A stretch of DNA of 31,226 bases, from the NCBI GenBank assembly GCA_963624605.1, contig CAVFQD010000015.1:1-31226 (forward strand). The letters run 5' to 3'. Numbering within the stretch: position 1 is the stretch's first letter; each line of letters opens with the position of its first letter. Position numbers and translations under genes: made by a program. The stretch is from Fimenecus sp963624605 (GTDB lineage: Bacteria > Bacillota > Clostridia > Oscillospirales > Acutalibacteraceae). Below, piece by piece: positions 7,308 to 15,958 of this stretch. Below the pieces are notes generated by a model. That model was not told the origin of the DNA and did not search any database. It saw only the letters and a list, made by a program, of their open reading frames with translations.

Positions 7308-9695
7308 ATGCAAAAGGATTATATTTCACTTGAATTACCGAAGATACTCTCAATGCTTGCAGACCTTACCGCCTGTGAGGACGCGAGGGAAAAGGCTTTG
7401 GCTCTTACCCCGTCCTATGATATTTTTGAGGTATCGGATTTGCTTTCAAAGACCGAAGCGGCGCATATTTTAATCGCAAAATTCGGCGCTCCGAGCTTCG
7501 GCGGACTTATAAATATTGACAACTCTCTTCGCCGCGCACAGGCGGGCGGCGTGCTTAATATGCGTGAACTGCTTGACATTTCTCAGGTGCTGAGGGTTAT
7601 TAGGGGCATACTTTCATGGCACGATAAGTCGTCGGGTATGAGTACGGCTCTCGACGACCTTTTCAATTCCCTTTATCCCAACAAATTCCTTGAAGATACA
7701 ATAAACAACGCGATAATTTCAGAAAGCGAGATGTCGGACAACGCCTCGTCGGAGCTTAAAAACATACGCAGAAAAATGCGCGCGCAGGAGTCGAGAATAA
7801 GGGAACAGCTTGACAAAATGCTTCATTCGGCCGTTTACCGCAACAGTCTGCAGGACGCGATAGTCACACAGCGAAACGGCAGATTTGTCGTTCCCGTAAA
7901 GAGCGAACACCGCTCGCAGGTCGCAGGTATGGTACACGACACTTCGTCAAGCGGAGCTACGGTGTTTATCGAGCCTGCCGCAGTCGTTGAGGCAAACAAT
8001 GAAATAAAGGTACTCCAAAGCAAGGAGAGAGACGAAATAGACAGGATTTTGTCAGAGCTTTCCGTTGCCGCCTCGGAGTTTGCCGACAGCATAATTTTAA
8101 GCTATAACAGCGCAGTCGAGCTTAACCTTATCTTCTCAAAGGCACAGCTGGGCTATAAAATGAAGGCTACAAAGCCGATAATCAACGACGAGGGGATAAT
8201 TGAGCTTAAAAAGGCAAGACACCCCTTGTTATCTCCCCAAAAGGTAGTGCCTGTTGACATAAGGCTCGGCGAGGACTTTGACTCGCTTGTCATAACGGGT
8301 CCCAATACGGGCGGTAAAACGGTTTCGATTAAAACCCTCGGGCTTTTAACGCTTATGGCGCAGTGTGGACTGTACATTCCTGCAAACGATAATTCGCGTC
8401 TTTGCGTGTTCAAAAACATACTTTGCGATATAGGCGAGGAGCAGAGCATTGAGCAGTCGCTTTCCACCTTCTCCGCGCATATGACAAAAATAGTTTCCAT
8501 AACCGAAATTGCCGACTCCTCATCGCTTGTTCTGATTGATGAATTGGGAGCCGGAACAGACCCTGTCGAGGGCGCGGCGCTTGCCGTTTCGGTGCTTGAA
8601 TATTTGAGGAGAAAGGGCGCAAAAATTGCCGCGACAACCCATTATTCGGAATTAAAAGAATATGCCTTGAGAACGGAGAGGGTCGAAAACGCATCGTGCG
8701 AGTTTGACGTTGAAACGTTAAGTCCGACGTATAAGCTTTTGATAGGCGTGCCGGGACGTTCAAACGCTTTTGCAATCTCACGTCATTTGAAGCTTAACGA
8801 CGAGATAATCGAAGCGGCGCAGACATTGATTTCAGAGGAAAATACGCGCTTTGAGGACGTCGTTGACAGCCTTGAAAAAACGAGACTTCAGATGGAGGAC
8901 GAACGCCGCAATACTGAGGAGCTCAGGCAACAGATAGATAAAATGAAGGCTTCGGTACAGCAAAAGCTTGACGAGGCGCAGAAAAAGAGCGACAGGGAAG
9001 TTGAACGGGCGCAGAACGAGGCAAAGCGTATCGTTGAAAACGCAAAGCGCGCCGCAAACTCCCTTATGCTTGAAATAGAAATGCTCCGTAAGGAACAGGT
9101 TAAGGAAAAGAATGCCGCCGAAATGGCAAGAAAGGCGAGGGCGGCTATGAAACAGCACCTCAACGCCATTGACGACCTGACGAGCGAAACATATTATGAC
9201 AGCGACGACGGGGATTATAAGCTTCCGCGTCCGCTGAAGGTCGGCGATAACGTCCGCATTACAACCCTCGGTACGGACGGAACGGTGGTTTCCGTTGCCG
9301 ACTCAAAGGGAAATGTCGAGGTTCAGGCAGGCATAATCAAGACCAAAGTACCCGAGGACACCCTGAGACTTTTGGGCGACAAAAAGAAAAAATCGGAACC
9401 GTCAAAACGCCGAACGGTCAGAACAACCGATACCGAGCTTAAAACGCAGAGCGCAAAGACGAGCGTTGATTTAAGAGGTATGGACAGGGAAGAGGCTATA
9501 ATGGAGCTTGACCGTTTTATAGACAGCATTGTCCGCTCGGGGCTTAACGAGTTTACGGTAATTCACGGCAAGGGTACGGGCGTGCTTCGCAAGGCTGTTC
9601 AGGCACATCTTAAAAAGCATCCGAACATCAGAACCTACCGCACGGGCATTTACGGCGAGGGTGAAGAGGGCGTTACAATAGCGGAGCTCAAATAA
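7308..9695 (+). CDS. mutS2: Endonuclease MutS2
   Basis: A 795-residue MutS2. In order: a core/lever region resembling MutS domains III and IV (to about 300), the ABC-type ATPase with Walker A GPNTGGKT (331-338) and Walker B LVLIDELGAGTDP, a long coiled coil rich in Glu/Lys/Arg (about 510-620), a KOW-like segment, and a C-terminal Smr nuclease domain (about 720-795) with VDLRG and HGKGTGVLR. MutS2 lacks the mismatch-reading domain I; it suppresses homologous recombination and, in B. subtilis, acts on collided ribosomes. It begins on the base after the recO stop, so it shares the operon. Confidence 0.96.
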   Translation: MQKDYISLELPKILSMLADLTACEDAREKALALTPSYDIFEVSDLLSKTEAAHILIAKFGAPSFGGLINIDNSLRRAQAGGVLNMRELLDISQVLRVIRGILSWHDKSSGMSTALDDLFNSLYPNKFLEDTINNAIISESEMSDNASSELKNIRRKMRAQESRIREQLDKMLHSAVYRNSLQDAIVTQRNGRFVVPVKSEHRSQVAGMVHDTSSSGATVFIEPAAVVEANNEIKVLQSKERDEIDRILSELSVAASEFADSIILSYNSAVELNLIFSKAQLGYKMKATKPIINDEGIIELKKARHPLLSPQKVVPVDIRLGEDFDSLVITGPNTGGKTVSIKTLGLLTLMAQCGLYIPANDNSRLCVFKNILCDIGEEQSIEQSLSTFSAHMTKIVSITEIADSSSLVLIDELGAGTDPVEGAALAVSVLEYLRRKGAKIAATTHYSELKEYALRTERVENASCEFDVETLSPTYKLLIGVPGRSNAFAISRHLKLNDEIIEAAQTLISEENTRFEDVVDSLEKTRLQMEDERRNTEELRQQIDKMKASVQQKLDEAQKKSDREVERAQNEAKRIVENAKRAANSLMLEIEMLRKEQVKEKNAAEMARKARAAMKQHLNAIDDLTSETYYDSDDGDYKLPRPLKVGDNVRITTLGTDGTVVSVADSKGNVEVQAGIIKTKVPEDTLRLLGDKKKKSEPSKRRTVRTTDTELKTQSAKTSVDLRGMDREEAIMELDRFIDSIVRSGLNEFTVIHGKGTGVLRKAVQAHLKKHPNIRTYRTGIYGEGEEGVTIAELK

Positions 9696-9698
9696 TGC

Positions 9699-9726
9699 TT
9701 GCAAATACAGCTTTTTATGTTAAAAT
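9699..9726 (+). promoter_or_regulatory. Promoter for the small lipoprotein gene
   Basis: TTGCAA (9699-9704) and TAAAAT (9721-9726) are 16 bases apart, immediately downstream of the mutS2 stop. CGGAGG at 9743-9748 is the ribosome binding site. No terminator is visible between mutS2 and this promoter. Confidence 0.55.
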
Positions 9727-9756
9727 AAACTTGAATTTATATCGGAGGAAAAACAT

Positions 9757-10173
9757 ATGAAAAAATCTGTTATTGCCGTTGCAATCGCATTGGCGGTTAT
9801 GGCAACACTTATGACGGCTTGCAAAAAGGATGGCGGCTTTGAGGAAAATACCGTTCCCGACACAACCGTCGAGTATTCCACGGACGAAAACGGCGAGACC
9901 TATGTCACAAATGTAAACGGCGAAAAAATTCCCGTAACGACCGACAAGAACGGCTATGCGGAGCTTTATCCCGACCTTATTACCAAGACGGCGGAGCAGG
10001 CGTCAAAGGAGCAGGAGAGCCTTGAAGCGGAAAAGACAACCGCAGTGCCGGTAACGGAGCCTGCAACCTCCTCGGAAACCACTAAAAAGAGCGAGCAGCA
10101 GACCAATAAGGTAGTTGTCGGAAAAGACGATGCGAACGACGGCTCGCACGACGCGGTTATTGACTGGAGATAA
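9757..10173 (+). CDS. Small predicted lipoprotein (138 aa)
   Basis: The N-terminus is a lipoprotein signal peptide: MKKS, a hydrophobic core to residue 18, and MTAC with the lipidated Cys at 22. The mature part is short, acidic and rich in Thr, Glu, Ser and Lys, with no recognised domain: a region with DENGETYVTNVNGEKIPVTTDKNG, two related segments that may form a beta hairpin, followed by a low-complexity Thr/Ser/Glu linker. It is expected on the outer face of the cytoplasmic membrane. It has its own promoter and is not obviously linked to mutS2 or ylxM. Function unknown; many clostridial genomes carry comparable small lipoproteins. Confidence 0.8.
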   Translation: MKKSVIAVAIALAVMATLMTACKKDGGFEENTVPDTTVEYSTDENGETYVTNVNGEKIPVTTDKNGYAELYPDLITKTAEQASKEQESLEAEKTTAVPVTEPATSSETTKKSEQQTNKVVVGKDDANDGSHDAVIDWR

Positions 10174-10181
10174 AATTTTTC

Positions 10182-10210
10182 TTGACAAATCAATATTTAT
10201 TTAGTATAAT
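10182..10210 (+). promoter_or_regulatory. Perfect-consensus promoter of ylxM-ffh
   Basis: TTGACA (10182-10187), a 17-base spacer and TATAAT (10205-10210): both hexamers and the spacing match the sigma-A consensus exactly. The start of transcription should lie near 10217. Confidence 0.85.
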
Positions 10211-10212
10211 AG

Positions 10213-10243
10213 CACCCTGTAAAGCAAATGACTTTACAGGGTG
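10213..10243 (+). promoter_or_regulatory. 12-bp perfect inverted repeat over the ylxM-ffh start site
   Basis: CACCCTGTAAAG (10213-10224) and CTTTACAGGGTG (10232-10243) are perfect complements around a 7-base centre. The repeat begins three bases after the -10 box and spans the predicted start of transcription. It has no T run, so it is not a normal terminator. It may be a repressor operator or a 5' hairpin on the ylxM-ffh mRNA. Confidence 0.6.
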
Positions 10244-10279
10244 TTGTTGCGGATTTTATCTTCGGAAGAGGGCGTTTCA

Positions 10280-10642
10280 GTGGCTAATAATGTTGAAATA
10301 ACAATTTTATATGATTTTTACGGCGACGTTCTCACCGAGAAGCAGAGGGATTTTCTTAATTATTATTACAACGACGATCTCTCTCTTTCCGAAATTGCCG
10401 AAAACGAGGGTATCACCCGTCAGGGCGTAAGGGACGCTGTCAAGCGTGCCGAGGCGCAACTTTACGAGATGGAAGAAAAGCTCGGCTTTGCGGCAAAGTT
10501 CGAACATATCACGGAATGTATGAACGGCATAATCGACTGCGCCGAAAAGATAAACGAATATAATCTCGAACACGACCTGTCGAGGGAGGTCAACGAAACT
10601 GTTGTCAGGATAAAATCCCTTGCACTGTCCGTGGTTGAATAA
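10280..10642 (+). CDS. ylxM: Putative DNA-binding protein YlxM (SRP-associated)
   Basis: A 120-residue helix-turn-helix protein of the UPF0122/YlxM family: LTEKQRDFLNYYYNDDLSLSEIAENEGITRQGVRDAVKRAEAQL resembles sigma-factor region 4. YlxM is found next to ffh in most Firmicutes and in streptococci interacts with the signal recognition particle. The GTG at 10280 is chosen because GGAAGAGGG lies 8 bases before it and the family begins at this point; an in-frame ATG at 10241 lies inside the inverted repeat. It is followed by ffh after 11 bases. Confidence 0.9.
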   Translation: MANNVEITILYDFYGDVLTEKQRDFLNYYYNDDLSLSEIAENEGITRQGVRDAVKRAEAQLYEMEEKLGFAAKFEHITECMNGIIDCAEKINEYNLEHDLSREVNETVVRIKSLALSVVE

Positions 10643-10653
10643 GAGGTACTGAA

Positions 10654-12012
10654 ATGGCATTTGAAAGCTTATCGGATAAACTTGAATCCGCGTTCGGTCG
10701 GCTTCGCAGTAAGGGAAGTCTTAACGAGTCGGATGTCAAAGAGGCTATGCGTGAGGTTCGCCTTGCTTTGCTTGAGGCGGATGTCAATTACAAGGTAGCC
10801 AAGGACTTTACTCAAAGGGTAACCGAGAGGGCAATAGGCTCGCAGGTTATGGAAAGCCTTACTCCCGCTCAGATGGTAATTAAAATCGTAAACGAAGAGC
10901 TCACCGAGCTTATGGGCGGCACTCAGACAAGGCTTGCCTATGCTTCGCATCCGCCCACAATCGTTATGATGTGCGGCTTGCAGGGCTCGGGTAAAACAAC
11001 GCACTGCGCCAAGATTGCCTTAAAGCTTAAAAAAGAAAATCACAGACCCTTGCTTGTAGCCTGCGACGTTTACCGTCCTGCGGCTATCAAACAGCTTCAG
11101 GTTGTCGGCGAGCAGGTCGGCGTTCCCGTTTTTGAACAGGGTCAGGGCGACCCCGTCGAGATTTCAAAGCAGGCTGTTGCGCTTGCCAAGGACCAAGGCT
11201 ACGACTATGTTATTATAGATACCGCCGGTCGTTTGCATATCGACCGTGAGCTTATGGAAGAATTGCAGAATGTCAAGGCTGCCGTTCATCCGCATGAGAT
11301 ATTGCTTGTTGTTGACGCCATGACCGGTCAGGACGCCGTTACGGTTGCAAGCACCTTTGATGAAACGCTCGGAATTGACGGTATGGTTCTTACCAAGATG
11401 GACGGCGACACCAGAGGCGGTGCGGCTCTTTCCGCAAGGGCTGTTACGGGTAAACCGATTAAATTTGTCGGTATGGGCGAAAAGCTCGATGAGCTCGACT
11501 ATTTCTATCCCGACAGAATGGCTTCGAGAATACTCGGTATGGGCGATGTGCTCTCCCTTATCGAAAAGGCGGAGACCGCTCTTGACGAGAAAAAAGCGGC
11601 GGAGCTTGAAGCGAAGATACGCAAGAATAAATTTGACCTTAACGATTTGCTCGACCAGATGCAGCAGGTTAAGAAAATGGGCTCTATGAAGGACATTCTC
11701 TCAATGCTGCCGGGAGTCGGAAGCAAGCTTAAAAATGTCGATGTTGACGACGGTCAGCTTGACAGAATACAGGCAATCATTTTCTCAATGACCCCCAAGG
11801 AGCGTTCAAACCCCGATATTATCAATCCGTCGAGAAAAAGACGAATTGCCGCAGGCTGCGGTATGCAGGTCGAGGATGTCAACCGACTTCTCTCGCAGTA
11901 CCGTCAGATGCAGAAAATGATGAAGCAGTTCAACTCAAAGGGTATGAGGAAAAAGCTTGCAAGAATGAATTTCGGCGGCGGACAGGGCGGCTTCGGCGGC
12001 TTCCCGATGTAA
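10654..12012 (+). CDS. ffh: Signal recognition particle protein Ffh
   Basis: A 452-residue SRP GTPase: helical N domain, G domain with P-loop GLQGSGKTT (108-116), DTAGRLH, and TKMDGDTRGG, and a methionine-rich C-terminal M domain (DLLDQMQQVKKMGSMKDILSMLPG and the closing GGGQGGFGGFPM tail) that binds 4.5S RNA and signal peptides. It directs nascent membrane proteins to FtsY at the membrane. Length is normal. It is 11 bases after ylxM and 69 bases before rpsP, in the conserved ylxM-ffh-rpsP order. Confidence 0.98.
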   Translation: MAFESLSDKLESAFGRLRSKGSLNESDVKEAMREVRLALLEADVNYKVAKDFTQRVTERAIGSQVMESLTPAQMVIKIVNEELTELMGGTQTRLAYASHPPTIVMMCGLQGSGKTTHCAKIALKLKKENHRPLLVACDVYRPAAIKQLQVVGEQVGVPVFEQGQGDPVEISKQAVALAKDQGYDYVIIDTAGRLHIDRELMEELQNVKAAVHPHEILLVVDAMTGQDAVTVASTFDETLGIDGMVLTKMDGDTRGGAALSARAVTGKPIKFVGMGEKLDELDYFYPDRMASRILGMGDVLSLIEKAETALDEKKAAELEAKIRKNKFDLNDLLDQMQQVKKMGSMKDILSMLPGVGSKLKNVDVDDGQLDRIQAIIFSMTPKERSNPDIINPSRKRRIAAGCGMQVEDVNRLLSQYRQMQKMMKQFNSKGMRKKLARMNFGGGQGGFGGFPM

Positions 12013-12081
12013 ACATATCAACTAAGCACTTTTAAGTGGTTGGCATAAAATTATTTATAATATATTTTGGAGGAAAACAAA

Positions 12082-12327
12082 ATGGCAGTAAAAATCAGAC
12101 TTCGCAGAATGGGCGCAAAGAAAGCTCCCTTCTACCGTGTAATCGTTGCGGATTCAAGATCACCCCGTGACGGTAAGTGCATTGAGGAGATCGGTACTTT
12201 CGATCCCATGAAGACGCCTGCAGAGGTTAAAATCGACGCTGAAAAGGCTCAGCAGTGGATTAAGAACGGCGCTCAGCCGACCGACACTGTTAAGGCTTTG
12301 CTCAAGCAGAACGGTATTATTAAATAA
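12082..12327 (+). CDS. rpsP: 30S ribosomal protein S16
   Basis: An 81-residue S16: MAVKIRLRRMGAKKAPFYRVIVADSRSPRDG is the family's N-terminus, followed by IGTFDPM and a C-terminal part ending TVKALLKQNGIIK. The start at 12082 follows GGAGG (12069-12073); the in-frame upstream ATG at 12067 overlaps that site and is not used. The 69-base upstream region is AT-rich (TATAATATAT at 12056-12065) and may hold a secondary promoter, though no -35 at proper spacing is clear. Confidence 0.97.
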   Translation: MAVKIRLRRMGAKKAPFYRVIVADSRSPRDGKCIEEIGTFDPMKTPAEVKIDAEKAQQWIKNGAQPTDTVKALLKQNGIIK

Positions 12328-12345
12328 TCAGGGAGGGTCTTTTAG

Positions 12346-12579
12346 ATGAAAGAACTTCTTGAAATCATTGCAAAGGGTCTTGTTGAAAACCCCGATAAGG
12401 TCAGCGTTACTGTTGACGAGCCCAACGAGAGAGGTATCATTGTTTATCATCTCCATGTTGACGAGAGCGAAATGGGCAGAGTAATCGGCAAGCAGGGCAG
12501 AATTGCAAAGGCTATCAGAACCGTCGTTAAGGCTCGCGCCGTTAAGGACGGAGTAAAAGTTCAGATTGATATTGACTGA
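12346..12579 (+). CDS. khpA: KH-domain RNA-binding protein KhpA
   Basis: A 77-residue protein consisting of one KH domain, with the GxxG loop in VIGKQGRIAKAIRTVVKA. KhpA (YlqC) forms a dimer with KhpB/Jag and binds RNA; in streptococci it affects cell elongation and division. It lies between rpsP and rimM, its regular place. AGGGAGGG precedes the start. Confidence 0.93.
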   Translation: MKELLEIIAKGLVENPDKVSVTVDEPNERGIIVYHLHVDESEMGRVIGKQGRIAKAIRTVVKARAVKDGVKVQIDID

Positions 12580-12586
12580 GTAAGTG

Positions 12587-12607
12587 AGGGGTACATTATG
12601 TACCCCT
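12587..12607 (+). repeat. Near-perfect palindrome between khpA and rimM
   Basis: AGGGGTACAT-T-ATGTACCCCT is symmetrical about position 12597 with 10-base arms. In RNA it would form a short stable hairpin; the bases after it (TAGCTTTTATG) are only weakly T-rich, so it may be an attenuator, a processing site or an operator. The rimM ribosome binding site GGGGGAAAT follows. Confidence 0.55.
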
Positions 12608-12626
12608 TAGCTTTTATGGGGGAAAT

Positions 12627-13157
12627 ATGCTTAAACCTTATCTTGCACTCGGGCAGATAGTTGGCACTCACGGCGTAAAGGGAGAAATGCGCCTCAATCC
12701 GTGGTGCGACGCGCCGCAATTTATAAAAAAATTCAACACTCTGTATTTTGATGAAAACGGAAAAGACAGCGTCGCTGTGAAGTCTGCAAGGCCTCACGGC
12801 AATATTGTCATACTCCTGCTGGACGGCGTTGACAGTATGGAAAAAGCGCAGGTGCTTCGCAACAGGGTACTGTATATGAAACGGGAGGATGCAAGCCTGC
12901 CTGCAAACACATGGTTTATTGAGGATTTGATAGGTTGCGAGGTGCGGCAGATAAACACGGGTAAGGTCTACGGCAAAATTTCCGATGTTCAAAAATATCC
13001 CGCAAACGATGTCTGGACGGTTAAATCGGACGACGGAACACAAACCCTTATTCCGGCAATCAAAAGCGTGGTAATCAACGCCGATGTTGAAAACGGGGTT
13101 GTTGAAATAGACGCCATAAAAGGACTTTTTGTCGACGGGGAGAGCGTTCGGGTATGA
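12627..13157 (+). CDS. rimM: Ribosome maturation factor RimM
   Basis: A 176-residue RimM: N-terminal barrel beginning LALGQIVGTHGVKGEMRL, then a PRC-barrel domain with WFIEDLIGCEV and LIPAIKSVVINADVENGVVEID, the latter the family's C-terminal signature. It binds S19 in the 30S head and aids late 16S processing. It overlaps trmD by 4 bases, as is common. Confidence 0.96.
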   Translation: MLKPYLALGQIVGTHGVKGEMRLNPWCDAPQFIKKFNTLYFDENGKDSVAVKSARPHGNIVILLLDGVDSMEKAQVLRNRVLYMKREDASLPANTWFIEDLIGCEVRQINTGKVYGKISDVQKYPANDVWTVKSDDGTQTLIPAIKSVVINADVENGVVEIDAIKGLFVDGESVRV

Positions 13158-13888
13158 AAATAACAATAATGACCCTTTTTCCCGAAATGTGCAATGCCGT
13201 GCTTGACGAGAGTATAATCGGCAGGGCGAGGAAAAGCGAAAAAATCGAAATCGACACTGTAAATATCAGAGACTTTACACTCGATAAACACAACCGTGTG
13301 GACGACGCACCCTACGGCGGCGGGATGGGTATGCTTATGCAGACTCAGCCTATATACGACTGCTTTGCTTCACTGTGCTCGCATGACGGAGAAAAGCCGT
13401 ACCTTATCTATATGTCGGCACAGGGCAAAACCCTCACGCAAAAGCGGGTTAAGGAGCTTTCAAGGCTTCCGAATATTGCAATACTCTGCGGCCATTACGA
13501 GGGCGTGGACGAGCGTATAATCGAGGAAATCGTTGACGAGGAAATCTCGATAGGCGATTATGTCCTTACGGGCGGCGAGCTTCCCGCACTCATACTTTCC
13601 GACAGTATCGCAAGAATGATAGACGGTGTTTTGCCCAATGACGAGGCAAAGGAGCTCGAGAGTCATTACAGCGGATTGCTCGAATATCCGCAATACACCC
13701 GTCCGCCGGAATGGCACGGCAGAAAGGTTCCCGATGTGCTTTTGTCGGGCCATCACGGAAATATCGACAAATGGCGCAGACAGCAGTCGCTTGAGCGCAC
13801 TTTTGAACGCAGACCCGATATGCTCGAAACAGCCGAGCTTTCAAAGAAGGACAGGGAATATCTCGACGAATTAAAGAAAAGAAAATAG
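13154..13888 (+). CDS. trmD: tRNA (guanine-N1)-methyltransferase TrmD
   Basis: A 244-residue SPOUT methyltransferase that makes m1G37 in tRNAs, preventing frameshifts. Family motifs: MTLFPEMCNAVL at the start, PYGGGMGMLMQ, CGHYEGVDERI and IGDYVLTGGELPAL, the knot that binds S-adenosylmethionine. It overlaps rimM by 4 bases. The last gene of this block, followed by a clear terminator. Confidence 0.97.
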   Translation: MKITIMTLFPEMCNAVLDESIIGRARKSEKIEIDTVNIRDFTLDKHNRVDDAPYGGGMGMLMQTQPIYDCFASLCSHDGEKPYLIYMSAQGKTLTQKRVKELSRLPNIAILCGHYEGVDERIIEEIVDEEISIGDYVLTGGELPALILSDSIARMIDGVLPNDEAKELESHYSGLLEYPQYTRPPEWHGRKVPDVLLSGHHGNIDKWRRQQSLERTFERRPDMLETAELSKKDREYLDELKKRK

Positions 13889-13894
13889 CGTACG

Positions 13895-13932
13895 GCATCT
13901 CGGCTTTCGGTCGGGATGCATTTTTGATTTTT
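13895..13932 (+). terminator. Rho-independent terminator after trmD
   Basis: GCATCTCG (13895-13902) pairs with CGGGATGC (13912-13919; one T-G pair) around a 9-base loop, followed by ATTTTTGATTTTT. It ends the ylxM-trmD unit. Confidence 0.8.
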
Positions 13933-13955
13933 CAGCGAAAATTTAATATTTTTTG

Positions 13956-13984
13956 TTGCGAATAATAATACTAAGTGATAAAAT
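13956..13984 (+). promoter_or_regulatory. Promoter of the hexuronate operon
   Basis: TTGCGA (13956-13961), 17 bases, TAAAAT (13979-13984). The start would be near 13991, 22 bases before uxuA, with AGGAGG as ribosome binding site. I saw no obvious catabolite-response (cre) box. Confidence 0.6.
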
Positions 13985-14012
13985 AAAGCTGTATGTATAG
14001 GAGGACGAAACA

Positions 14013-15083
14013 ATGCAAATGACTTTTCGCTGGTTCGGTTCCGACAAGGACACCGTAACCCTTGAACAAATCAGGCAAATTCCGAATGTTGTCGGCGTTG
14101 TTCCCGCTTTGCACAACCTGCCCGCAGGCGAGGCGTGGGAGCTTGACGACATTATGAAAATGAAAGCCGAAATCGAAAAAGCAGGTCTTACAATGGAATG
14201 TATCGAGAGCGTTAATGTTCACGAGGACATCAAGATAGGCTTGCCGACAAGAGATAAATATATCGAAAATTATAAAACAAGTATACGCAATCTCGCAAAG
14301 GCGGGAGTTAAGGTTATATGCTATAACTTTATGCCCGTTTTTGACTGGACAAGAACAGACCTTGCAATGAATATGGGCGACGGCGCAACCTGCCTTTCCT
14401 ATGACGGAGCGCAGATTGAGGGTAAAAGCCCCGAGCAGATGTTCAAGGATATTGACGACAACTCAAACGGCTACGCAATGCCGGGCTGGGAAACCGAAAG
14501 AATGCCCGAGATTAAAGAGCTTTTTGAAAAGTATAAAAATGTTACTTCGGACGATCTTTGGAACAATCTTAAATATTTTCTTGAGGCAATTATGCCTGTG
14601 TGCGAGGAGTGCGATGTCAAAATGGCTATCCACCCAGACGATCCGCCATGGGATATTTTCGGACTGCCGAGAATAATAAAGGACAGAGACTCGCTTAAAA
14701 AGCTTCTCGATATGGTTCCGTCAAAGTATAACGGACTTACCTTCTGCACAGGCTCGCTCGGCGCAAGCTCGAAAAACGATTTGCCCGCTATGATAAGAGA
14801 GTTCGGCGACAGAATATATTTTGCTCATTTGCGTAATGTTAAGGTTGTTGACAATCATTTCAATGAAACCGCACACGAGAGCAATACGGGCTCGCTCGAT
14901 ATGTACGAAATCGTCAAGGCACTTCAGGATGTAGGCTTTGACGGATACATACGCCCCGACCACGGAAGAATGATATGGGGCGAGGTTGCACGCCCGGGCT
15001 ACGGACTTTATGACAGGGCGCTCGGCGTCGCTTATCTTAACGGACTTTGGGAAGCCGTAAAAAAGAATAAGGAGAGAAACTGA
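14013..15083 (+). CDS. uxuA: Mannonate dehydratase UxuA
   Basis: A 356-residue UxuA of the xylose-isomerase-like TIM-barrel superfamily. It dehydrates D-mannonate to 2-keto-3-deoxygluconate (KDG). Family features: MQMTFRWFGSDKDTVTLEQIRQIPNV at the start, GLPTRDKYIENY, the metal-binding MAIHPDDPPW region, FCTGSLGA, YFAHLRNVK and YIRPDHGRMIWGE. The cofactor is a divalent metal such as Mn2+. First gene of the operon, followed one base later by the SDR gene. Length is standard. Confidence 0.95.
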   Translation: MQMTFRWFGSDKDTVTLEQIRQIPNVVGVVPALHNLPAGEAWELDDIMKMKAEIEKAGLTMECIESVNVHEDIKIGLPTRDKYIENYKTSIRNLAKAGVKVICYNFMPVFDWTRTDLAMNMGDGATCLSYDGAQIEGKSPEQMFKDIDDNSNGYAMPGWETERMPEIKELFEKYKNVTSDDLWNNLKYFLEAIMPVCEECDVKMAIHPDDPPWDIFGLPRIIKDRDSLKKLLDMVPSKYNGLTFCTGSLGASSKNDLPAMIREFGDRIYFAHLRNVKVVDNHFNETAHESNTGSLDMYEIVKALQDVGFDGYIRPDHGRMIWGEVARPGYGLYDRALGVAYLNGLWEAVKKNKERN

Positions 15084-15084
15084 T

Positions 15085-15933
15085 ATGACACACGAAAATC
15101 TTAAAGGCAGAGTTGCAGTCGTCACAGGCGGCGGCGGAGTTCTCTGCGGTGATTTTGCAAAGGCGCTTGCACGCCAGGGCGTAAAGGTTGCGGTTCTTGA
15201 CCTCAACGAGGCTGCGGCGCAGAAGGTTGCCGATGAAATAACCGCAAACGGCGGCACGGCAATAGCTGTCGGCTGTAATGTGCTCGAAAAAGAGAGCATG
15301 GAAAAGGCGAGGGAAACCGTAAACGAAAAGCTCGGCACCTGCGATATTCTCTTAAACGGCGCAGGCGGTAACAACCCCAAGGGCACAACAACAAAGGAAA
15401 CGCTTGAAGCTGTTGACCTTGTTGAGAAAAACGACGATGTCAAGACCTTCTTTGACCTTGACCCACAGGGTATTTCGTTCGTGTTCAATCTCAATTTCCT
15501 CGGAACGCTCATTCCGACGCAGGTATTTGCTCCCGATATGGCAAAGAAAGAAAATACCTGTATCGTAATGATAACCTCGATGAACGCTTTCCGCCCGCTT
15601 ACAAAAATCCCCGCATATTCGGCGGCTAAGGCGGCGGTAAAGAACTTTACGGAGTTTATGGCGGTCCATTTTGCCGAGGTCGGTATCCGTGTAAATTCAA
15701 TCGCTCCCGGCTTCTTCTCAACCAATCAGAACAAGGCTCTTCTCTGGAACGACGACGGCACGCCCACCGCAAGAACGGGCAAGATACTTGCCGCAACACC
15801 TATGAAACGCTTCGGCGAGCCCGAAGAGCTTGAGGGCTCGCTTCTCTTCCTCTGCGACGAGGCTTATTCGAGCTTTATTACGGGAACTACAATTGCCGTT
15901 GACGGCGGCTTCAACGCTTACTCGGGCGTTTGA
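15085..15933 (+). CDS. uxuB: D-mannonate oxidoreductase (fructuronate reductase), SDR family
   Basis: A 282-residue short-chain dehydrogenase. TGGGGVLC (14-21) binds NAD(P), NGAGG (91-95) is the SDR structural motif, and S165, Y178 and K182 form the catalytic set (YSAAK). The end has DGGFNAYSGV. SDR-type UxuB, as in B. subtilis YjmF, interconverts D-fructuronate and D-mannonate; it is unrelated to the polyol-dehydrogenase UxuB of E. coli. The assignment rests on position directly after uxuA and on similarity to the Bacillus enzyme. It ends 25 bases before a small membrane gene. Confidence 0.88.
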   Translation: MTHENLKGRVAVVTGGGGVLCGDFAKALARQGVKVAVLDLNEAAAQKVADEITANGGTAIAVGCNVLEKESMEKARETVNEKLGTCDILLNGAGGNNPKGTTTKETLEAVDLVEKNDDVKTFFDLDPQGISFVFNLNFLGTLIPTQVFAPDMAKKENTCIVMITSMNAFRPLTKIPAYSAAKAAVKNFTEFMAVHFAEVGIRVNSIAPGFFSTNQNKALLWNDDGTPTARTGKILAATPMKRFGEPEELEGSLLFLCDEAYSSFITGTTIAVDGGFNAYSGV

Positions 15934-15958
15934 TGCTTTTTAGCGAAAGGAGCACGGT

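Noticed and set aside
12031..12066. TTGGCA and TATAAT upstream of rpsP as a promoter
   Set aside because: Spacing is only 10 bases (15 to a second box, TATATT), and the nearby imperfect repeat has a loop too small for a good hairpin.
14721..15725. Long minus-strand frame opposite uxuA and uxuB
   Set aside because: Shadow of two confident plus-strand genes, with a Ser/Thr/Phe-rich translation typical of antisense frames.
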